This document shows, in pieces, positions 58,388 through 64,000 of a stretch of 64,000 nucleotides of DNA. The number at the start of each line of letters is the position of its first letter. Positions within the stretch are counted from its first letter, which is position 1. The position numbers and the translations under genes were made by a program. The notes under the pieces were generated by a model. The model was not told the DNA's origin and did no database searches. It saw nothing but the letters and a program-made list of their open reading frames with translations. The DNA lies in contig NZ_LT592170.1 in assembly GCF_900088825.1 (NCBI RefSeq), positions 1,938,064 to 2,002,063 of the forward strand, in the 5' to 3' direction. This stretch comes from Thiomonas delicata (lineage in GTDB: Bacteria > Pseudomonadota > Gammaproteobacteria > Burkholderiales > Burkholderiaceae_C).

Positions 58388-59080
58388 TCAGCGGCGCTGG
58401 TATTGCGCCTCGCCGAACAGATTCTTGCGGGACTGTTCGTCCAGCAGGGGCTTGCGCTGTTCGGCCAGCACCGCCAGGCCGCGCTGCACGGCCGGCCGGG
58501 CGTCGATGGCGTCGAACCAGCGCTTGGCGTGCGGGTATTCGGCCCAGTCCACGCCCTGGTTCTTGGCGCTGCGGCACCAGGGAAAGGCGGCGATGTCGGC
58601 GATCGAGTAGTCGTTGCCGCCCAGCCAGGGCGATTGCATCAGGCGCTGGTCGAGCACGGCGTACAGGCGCCTGGCCTCGTTGGTGTAGCGCGCGATGGCG
58701 TAGTCGATCTTTTCCGGCGCGTAGATGCGGAAGTGGTGGGCCTGGCCCAGCATGGGCCCCAGTCCGCCCATCTGCCACATCAGCCACTGCAGGGTCGTGT
58801 AGCGTTGGGCGCCCGAAGCCGGCAGCAAGCGCCCGGTCTTCTCGGCCAGATAGACCAGAATGGCGCCGGACTCGAACAGCGCCAGGGGCTGGCCATCCGG
58901 TCCGTCGGCATCGACCAGGGCCGGAATCTTGTTGTTTGGACTGATGCGCAGGAATTCCGGTTTGAACTGCTCGCCGGTGCCGATGTTGACGCCGTGCACC
59001 TTGTAGCTCAGACCGAGCTCCTCGAGCAGGATGTGGACTTTTTGACCGTTGGGCGTGGGCCAGGAGTAAAGGTCGATCAT
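58388..59080 (-). CDS. Glutathione S-transferase (YfcG/YghU-like)
   Basis: A 230-residue cytoplasmic GST. The opening LYSWPTPNGQKVHILLEELG places Thr/Asn near the glutathione sulfur as in the Nu class (YghU, YfcG), which act as disulfide reductases. NNKIPALVD and FESGAILVYLAEK complete the thioredoxin-fold half, and the C-terminal half is all-helical. It is 87 bases after the crotonase-like gene. Confidence 0.93.
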   Translation of the reverse strand: MIDLYSWPTPNGQKVHILLEELGLSYKVHGVNIGTGEQFKPEFLRISPNNKIPALVDADGPDGQPLALFESGAILVYLAEKTGRLLPASGAQRYTTLQWLMWQMGGLGPMLGQAHHFRIYAPEKIDYAIARYTNEARRLYAVLDQRLMQSPWLGGNDYSIADIAAFPWCRSAKNQGVDWAEYPHAKRWFDAIDARPAVQRGLAVLAEQRKPLLDEQSRKNLFGEAQYQRR

Positions 59081-59167
59081 GGGGTTGCGTGGTGGACGGG
59101 CAGCGGCTCCAGCGGCCGCGCGCCAGTCGCATTGTGACGCCGGGCCGGAAATCGTGCAGGGTTCGGC

Positions 59168-59896
59168 TCAGGGCGCCTCGCCGCGCAGCCAGCGGGTTCG
59201 TTCCTCGGCCAGGACTTCATGCAGCGGCTGCTCCATCGCGCGCGCGATCTGCCCCTTCAGCGCGGCCAGCGTTGCAGGCTCGCGCTGCGCCGCAGCCCTT
59301 GCGAGTTGCGTCGCCTGCTGCAAGGCCAGGCCAGGTTCGGTGAGTTTGCACACCAGCCCCAGGGCGTGCGCGCGTTCGGCCGGCATGGCGGCGTCGAGCA
59401 GACTCAACTCGGCGAGCGCGCTGCGCGGAAGGGACTGCGCCGCCAGCCACAGCGCGCCGACGTTGCGGCCGCTCGTCTGGCTGGCGGCCGGCAAGACGAA
59501 GCGGGCATGGCGCGCGGCGACGATGAGGTCGCATGCCAGCGCCAGCGCCAGTCCGGCGCCGCTGGCCTGTCCCTCGACGGCCGCGATCGTGAGCTTGTCG
59601 CTTTCGCGCAGCGCCAGCAGCCAGTCGTGCAGCGCGTCGACGAACGCTGGCGCGTTCCCGTCCCGCGCCATCTCGCCAGCGGGACGCGCGGGCGCCGGCA
59701 CGCCGGCGCAGAACTGCTCGGCGCTGCCCGTGAGCACGATGACGCCGATATCGGGATCGCGCAGTGCGGTCGACAGGGCTTCGATGCCGGCATGCGCCGT
59801 CTCCGGGGTCATGGTCGGACCGGCGCTGCCGAGCTGCAGGTTCAGCACGCAAACGCGCGCGTCGGCGCCTGCAGGTTCGTCGTAGGTTTGGGCCAT
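59168..59896 (-). CDS. Enoyl-CoA hydratase/isomerase family protein
   Basis: A 242-residue crotonase-fold protein. CAGVPAPA follows the first oxyanion-hole strand, and GQASGAGLALALACDLIVAA is the second oxyanion-hole helix, both conserved. The segment FVLPAASQTSGRNVGALWL, where active hydratases have PE followed by a glycine-rich loop, has Ala instead of the first catalytic Glu, so it may not be a classical hydratase. It heads the crotonase-GST-FAH minus-strand cluster. Confidence 0.88.
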   Translation of the reverse strand: MAQTYDEPAGADARVCVLNLQLGSAGPTMTPETAHAGIEALSTALRDPDIGVIVLTGSAEQFCAGVPAPARPAGEMARDGNAPAFVDALHDWLLALRESDKLTIAAVEGQASGAGLALALACDLIVAARHARFVLPAASQTSGRNVGALWLAAQSLPRSALAELSLLDAAMPAERAHALGLVCKLTEPGLALQQATQLARAAAQREPATLAALKGQIARAMEQPLHEVLAEERTRWLRGEAP

Positions 59897-60067
59897 GGCA
59901 AGGGTCTCCTGAAGGGGTGCGCGGGGGCCTGTGCGGAAAAGCGCATTTTTGCAAAATGGTTCACGAAATCTCGATTTTCGTGAGGTGCGTCAAGCAAATT
60001 CGCGTCGTATCGACTGATAGAGTCGAATCGCATCGAAATGGCCCGATTTTTCATCAGGATTGTCCAC

Positions 60068-62080
60068 ATGTTTCGCCGTCCGGACTTCACGTGGCGCATG
60101 CTCCGCCTGCCGACATGGCTCAAGCCGGTCCTGGCCGCAGGCGCGGTGCTGGCGGCCATGCCTGCGCAGGCCTTGCTGCTGGAGCCGCCGCAGACATATG
60201 CCGTTCTCGGGCAGCCCTTGCGTGTGGACATCCCGGTGCGCCTGGATGCTTCGGAACAACTGGCATCCAACTGCGTGCAGGCCCAGGCCGATGTTGGCAG
60301 CGATGCCCTGCGACAGGATCTGCTCGTCGTGACCTTGCGGCATCTGGGCAGCGCGGAGGACGGCATCCGGGTTCGGTCCACCGTACCCATGACCGAACCC
60401 TATGTCGTGCTCACAGTCAAGCTCGGCTGCCAGTTCCAGCGCACCCAGCAGTACACGCTGCTTGTCAACCCGCCGACGCCAGAACTGCCCGTGGTGCCCA
60501 TCGACGCGGCAACCGCGGTTTCGCCCCGGCACCCGGCTGTGGCCCCGGCGGTCAAGGCGAAGGTCCGCAATGGCCATGCCGCTGAGCTCCCCGCATCGAA
60601 TCCCCAGGAAAGTTGGGCCGATGCGGGACGGCAAGCCGCACGGCGCGCGGCGGGCACACGCAAACCTTCGCTTCCCCATCGCGTGCGTCCAAGAGTCACG
60701 GCGCGCCACGCGGCGCTGGCTGCGCACGCCAAGCCCGGCAGCGAACTCAAGCTGGACTGGCTGTCGACCGAGCTTGCGCCATCGTCCTCGCTGCGCCTGT
60801 CCACCGCGCTGTCTGTGCCTGGAAAGACGGACATGCGCAACGTTGCGGAGGCTGCGAACGGCCCCGACGCCAGCGTCCCAACCGTTTCGCCAGCGCGCGC
60901 CACGCAGGTCGATCTCGACAGGAAAATCAATGCGCTGACCTCTCAGATCGCGGAACTCAAGGCCGCGCGCTTGCGGGACGACGGCGAATGGCTCCGGCTT
61001 CGGGAGCAAATGGAACGAATGACCGCGGCGCAAAGCAGCCGCCGCATGTCGATTGACGTCCTGGGCGGACTGGCCGCGGGTTTCGCTTTGCTGAGTCTGT
61101 GGTTGTGGCGCGAGCTTGGCCGCCGCGCGACCCTGGGGGAGCGGTGGCTTCCGACCGCGGCTCCCGAGGCGCCGGCCGATGCCGTGCCGGCCGCTGCAGA
61201 TGAAGCGCGACACCCGGAGGACAGCGGGCCTTCCACCTGGCCTCCGGAACAGCATCAAGGCCATGGCGTTCCAGCCGAAGCCGAAGCCGCGCGAACCGTC
61301 GCCCAGACCACGCAAGCGGCTGACTGGGGCGTGCAGGAAACGGTGGAAAGGAAGGCCTACACCCAGCCGCTTTCGGGCGTGGAATTGGTGCAGATCGACG
61401 AAATGATGGATCTGCGCCAGCTGGCCGAATTCTTCATAGGCATCGACGATCCGCAACAGGCCATCGTCGTGATGGAGAAGGCGCTGAACGATGCCAGTGG
61501 CGGGTCGCTAGCCTTGCCCTATCTCTATCTGTTCGGCCTGTACCGCCAGCACGGCCGCAAGCAGGATTACGAGGCCTTGCTGGTGCGTTTCAAGCATCGC
61601 TTCAATGTGCAAATTCCGCCCTGGGACGAGCCGCTCGTCGGCCCGGGGCGCGATCTTGAGGCCTATCCGCGCGCGCTTGCACTCATTTGCGAGACCTGGG
61701 ATCTGCCGCCCATGCTCACTGTGATCGAACGCATGCTGCTGGATGACCCCAGTAGGCGCCGCATGGGATTCGAGCTTCCCGCCTATCGCGATCTGCTCGA
61801 TTTGTACGCCGTTGCCCGCGACCTGAGCCGCAACCCCGTCCAGCCCAAGGACCAGCGGCCGGTGCCGGTTTTCGACGAGCATTCCGATCTCGATCTGCCG
61901 CTGTCCCTGATCTCGCTGTCCCTGGCCCCGCTGGAGACCGTCAGCAAGCCGTCGCAAGTCGCGGCATCAGGTCCAGCGCCGCAAACTCCGCTGGATTTCA
62001 CCCTGGGGGCGGATACCCAGGCGCTGCCGGCAACACCGGATGCCGTGTCGCCTTCCCCTTCCGGCAGTGCGCTTGGCTAG
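60068..62080 (+). CDS. fimV: FimV-like protein
   Basis: A 670-residue envelope protein. A signal peptide (ending AMPAQA) is followed by the FimV N-terminal domain (LLLEPPQTYAVLGQPLRVDIP onward, cited in part). A Pro/Ala-rich stretch, a coiled coil (about 280-325) and a single membrane helix (about 328-350) come next. The C-terminus (about 430-590) is a TPR-like FimV domain with LRQLAEFFIGIDDPQQAIVVME (in part). No LysM motif is evident, unlike Pseudomonas FimV. FimV helps assemble type IV pili at the pole. AGGA supports the ATG at 60068; an in-frame start at 60038 is also possible. Confidence 0.85.
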   Translation: MFRRPDFTWRMLRLPTWLKPVLAAGAVLAAMPAQALLLEPPQTYAVLGQPLRVDIPVRLDASEQLASNCVQAQADVGSDALRQDLLVVTLRHLGSAEDGIRVRSTVPMTEPYVVLTVKLGCQFQRTQQYTLLVNPPTPELPVVPIDAATAVSPRHPAVAPAVKAKVRNGHAAELPASNPQESWADAGRQAARRAAGTRKPSLPHRVRPRVTARHAALAAHAKPGSELKLDWLSTELAPSSSLRLSTALSVPGKTDMRNVAEAANGPDASVPTVSPARATQVDLDRKINALTSQIAELKAARLRDDGEWLRLREQMERMTAAQSSRRMSIDVLGGLAAGFALLSLWLWRELGRRATLGERWLPTAAPEAPADAVPAAADEARHPEDSGPSTWPPEQHQGHGVPAEAEAARTVAQTTQAADWGVQETVERKAYTQPLSGVELVQIDEMMDLRQLAEFFIGIDDPQQAIVVMEKALNDASGGSLALPYLYLFGLYRQHGRKQDYEALLVRFKHRFNVQIPPWDEPLVGPGRDLEAYPRALALICETWDLPPMLTVIERMLLDDPSRRRMGFELPAYRDLLDLYAVARDLSRNPVQPKDQRPVPVFDEHSDLDLPLSLISLSLAPLETVSKPSQVAASGPAPQTPLDFTLGADTQALPATPDAVSPSPSGSALG

Positions 62081-63267
62081 AGCCGTGCCAGGCGTTCCAG
62101 CGCGGCGTCCAGCGTGGCTTCGCGCTTGGCGAAGCAAAAGCGCACGGTGCTGCGCTCGACCGGGTCCGGATGGAAGGCCGACAGCGGAATGGCGGCCACG
62201 CCCACTTCGCGCGTGAGCCACTCGCAGAACGCGGCCTCGGGCAGATCGCTGACGGCCCCATAGTCGGCGCATTGGAAATACGTGCCCTCGCAGGGCAACA
62301 GCCGAAGGCGGGTCGAGGCCAGTCCGGCGCGGAAGCGGTCACGCTTGGCCTGGTAGAAGGCGGGCAGGTTCAGATGCGCCTCGGGCTGCGTGCGCAGGTA
62401 GTGGGCCAGCCCGTGCTGCATCGGCGTGTTCACGGTGAACACATTGAACTGGTGCACCTTGCGGAATTCGCGCGTCAGCTCGCGTGGCGCCGCGACCATG
62501 CCCACCTTCCATCCGGTGACGTGGTAGGTCTTGCCGAAGCTCGAGACGACGAAGCTGCGCGCCGCCAGCTGCGGGTAGGCCGCCGCGCTGTGGTGCGTGG
62601 CGCCGTCGAACACCATGTGCTCGTACACCTCGTCGGAGATCAGCACGATGTCGGTGGGCGCGAGCAAGGTGCCCAGGCGCTGCATGTCCTGCGCGGTCCA
62701 GACCCGGCCGCTGGGGTTGTGCGGCGAATTCACCAGCATCGCCCGGGTCCGGGGCGTGATGGCGGCGGCGATGGCGTCGAAGTCAGGGCGGTAGTGCGCA
62801 TCCAGCGGCACGAAACGCGCGACCCCGCCGGCCAGCGCGATCGCCGGCGCGTAACTGTCGTAGGCGGGGGTCAGCACGATGACTTCGTCGCCCGGATGCA
62901 CAACGGCCAGGACGGCGGTGAGCAGGGCCTGCGTGGCGCCGGCCGTGATGGTGATCTCCTCGCCGGGGTCGTAGGCCGCGCCGTGGAGGGCCTCGATCTT
63001 CTCGGCCAGGGCTTCGCGCAACAGCGGCACGCCGGCCATCGGCGGATACTGGTTGTGGCCCGCGCGCATCGCGGCGTTGACGGCTTCGGGGAGCTTGGGG
63101 TCAGGGTCGAAGTCGGGGAAACCCTGGCCGAGGTTGATGGCGCCGCATTGCTGCGCCAGCGCCGACATCACGGTGAAAATGGTGGTGCCGACCTGGGGCA
63201 GCCGGCTGCGCAGCGCGGGGCTGACCGGATGCTCGGCAGCGGTTCTGGAGTGTTGAACGGCGGACAT
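62077..63267 (-). CDS. Pyridoxal-phosphate aminotransferase, methionine type (YbdL-like)
   Basis: A 396-residue class I/II aminotransferase. NLGQGFPDFDPD near the start, NSPHNPSGRVW and the PLP-lysine in SFGKTYHVTGWKVG are typical. Its best likeness is E. coli YbdL, which prefers methionine and 2-keto-4-methylthiobutyrate in methionine salvage. The stop codon shares the CTAG palindrome at 62077-62080 with the fimV stop on the other strand. It lies 16 bases after the CysB-type regulator gene on the same strand. Confidence 0.92.
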   Translation of the reverse strand: MSAVQHSRTAAEHPVSPALRSRLPQVGTTIFTVMSALAQQCGAINLGQGFPDFDPDPKLPEAVNAAMRAGHNQYPPMAGVPLLREALAEKIEALHGAAYDPGEEITITAGATQALLTAVLAVVHPGDEVIVLTPAYDSYAPAIALAGGVARFVPLDAHYRPDFDAIAAAITPRTRAMLVNSPHNPSGRVWTAQDMQRLGTLLAPTDIVLISDEVYEHMVFDGATHHSAAAYPQLAARSFVVSSFGKTYHVTGWKVGMVAAPRELTREFRKVHQFNVFTVNTPMQHGLAHYLRTQPEAHLNLPAFYQAKRDRFRAGLASTRLRLLPCEGTYFQCADYGAVSDLPEAAFCEWLTREVGVAAIPLSAFHPDPVERSTVRFCFAKREATLDAALERLARL

Positions 63268-63283
63268 GGCGGTGACATGAAGT

Positions 63284-64000
63284 TCAGATCGAGAAATTCT
63301 CGTCGCTCTGGCCGCGCAGCACCTGCTCGACCAGCTTGCGCGACAGACGTTGCGACAACAACTCGGTGAGCACGAAGACGAAGCCACGCTGGTACACGCC
63401 GCGCTTGAACGCGACGCGTGCGAGATTGTGGCCGAACAGCTGCCCGGCGGGCCTGGCGCGAAGCTGGGTGTCGCGCTCCGGGTTGAACGCCATCTCGGCG
63501 ATCAAGCCCACGCCGAGTTCCAGTTCGACATAGGTCTTGAGCACGTCCGAGTCGGTGGCTTCCATCACGATCTGGGGCGCGAGTCCCTGCTGCGCAAAGG
63601 CCTGGTCGATGCGCTTGCGGCCGGTGAAGGCGGGGTCGTAGGTGACGAGCGGGTACCGCGCCAGTTCGGCGAGCGACAGGTCCGCGCAGTCGTTGAGCGG
63701 ATGGTTCAGCGGAGTCACCACCAAATGCTGCCATTCGTAGCATGGCAGCGTGACCAGTTCGGCATGCTCGGCCAAGCTCTCGGTGGCCAGACCGATGGCG
63801 GCCCGCTCGTCCAGCACCGCCTGGGCAACCTGGTCCGGGTTGCCTTGCATCAGGTGCACCTGGACACGCGGGAAACGCCTGCGGAACTCGGCGATGACCT
63901 GCGGCAGGCGGTAGCGGGCCTGGGTGTGGGTGGCGGCGATGGTGAGCTGGCCGCTGTCCTGGGCCGCGTAGTTCTGGCCGATGCGCTTGAGGTTGTTGAC
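63284..64000 (-). CDS. CysB-type LysR transcriptional regulator (5' part outside the window)
   Basis: The frame is open to the last base, so the DNA-binding helix-turn-helix is outside the window; 238 residues of the effector-binding domain are visible. It contains SGQLTIAATHTQARYRLPQVI (in part), typical of CysB/Cbl, and LVTYDPAFTGRKRIDQAF. CysB regulators sense O-acetylserine or sulfate-related signals and control sulfur assimilation. It ends 16 bases before the YbdL-like aminotransferase gene, suggesting co-transcription of two sulfur-linked genes. Confidence 0.9.
   Translation of the reverse strand, partial: VNNLKRIGQNYAAQDSGQLTIAATHTQARYRLPQVIAEFRRRFPRVQVHLMQGNPDQVAQAVLDERAAIGLATESLAEHAELVTLPCYEWQHLVVTPLNHPLNDCADLSLAELARYPLVTYDPAFTGRKRIDQAFAQQGLAPQIVMEATDSDVLKTYVELELGVGLIAEMAFNPERDTQLRARPAGQLFGHNLARVAFKRGVYQRGFVFVLTELLSQRLSRKLVEQVLRGQSDENFSI

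Overview
The window is a GC-rich (roughly two-thirds G+C by eye) bacterial chromosome segment with 63 supported protein genes and one tRNA gene, very densely packed. Gene content and order (ribF-ileS-lspA, alaS-coaBC-dut, rpmB-rpmG, waaC-waaA, pcm-rhodanese) point to a betaproteobacterium of the Burkholderiales. A sulfide:quinone oxidoreductase of the Acidithiobacillus ferrooxidans kind, a cytoplasmic sulfite dehydrogenase (SoeABC), a YeeE/YedE transporter pair and a periplasmic rhodanese argue for a sulfur-oxidising chemolithotroph such as Thiomonas; the genus is an inference.

Layout. 1-1609: the end of an MFS transporter and a quinone reductase. 1641-7108 (minus): ribF, ileS, lspA and a DUF2189 membrane protein. 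7362-8278 (plus): a cold-shock protein with a strong terminator, then a DedA protein. 8282-12366 (minus): PHP phosphatase, YciO, M50 protease, a PagL-like lipid A deacylase and trpS, the last two overlapping. 12514-15953: ybaK and plsY (plus), a retropepsin-like protease and yajQ (minus), murB (plus).

16055-27972 is the sulfur region. On the minus strand are a periplasmic tandem rhodanese, an unrecognised His-motif protein, a secreted NPCAP-repeat peptide and two YeeE/YedE subunits. Across a 311-bp divergent control region holding a dyad, sqr runs on the plus strand. An Old Yellow Enzyme gene (minus) separates it from soeABC and a secreted LprI-like protein. Together these can take sulfide to sulfane sulfur, move and carry it through thiol carriers, and oxidise sulfite, with electrons entering the quinone pool.

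28007-39067: aldehyde dehydrogenase (minus); alaS-coaBC-dut-DUF2062 (plus); slyD (minus); a JmjC ribosomal oxygenase, a small conserved protein and an Ala/Pro-rich lipoprotein (plus); rpmB-rpmG (minus; rpmG is only 55 codons) and apaH (minus). 39192-47201 is mostly cell envelope: phosphomannomutase, waaC, waaA, uppP, with a second rhodanese, pcm, a non-canonical NRAMP transporter behind a Fur-like box, and trmB. tRNA-Gly(UCC) with its own terminator lies at 47250-47323.

47465-64000: a DNA glycosylase, a GspE/PilB-type ATPase, a four-gene MlaE-MlaF-MCE-lipoprotein lipid transport operon, recQ (minus), an APC permease, a FAH/GST/crotonase-like cluster (minus), fimV (plus), a methionine-type aminotransferase and the 3' part of a CysB-type regulator (both minus). 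No insertion sequence, prophage, CRISPR array, rRNA gene or replication origin was seen. Apart from the 311-bp region at 19409-19719 there is no gene-free stretch longer than 300 bp.
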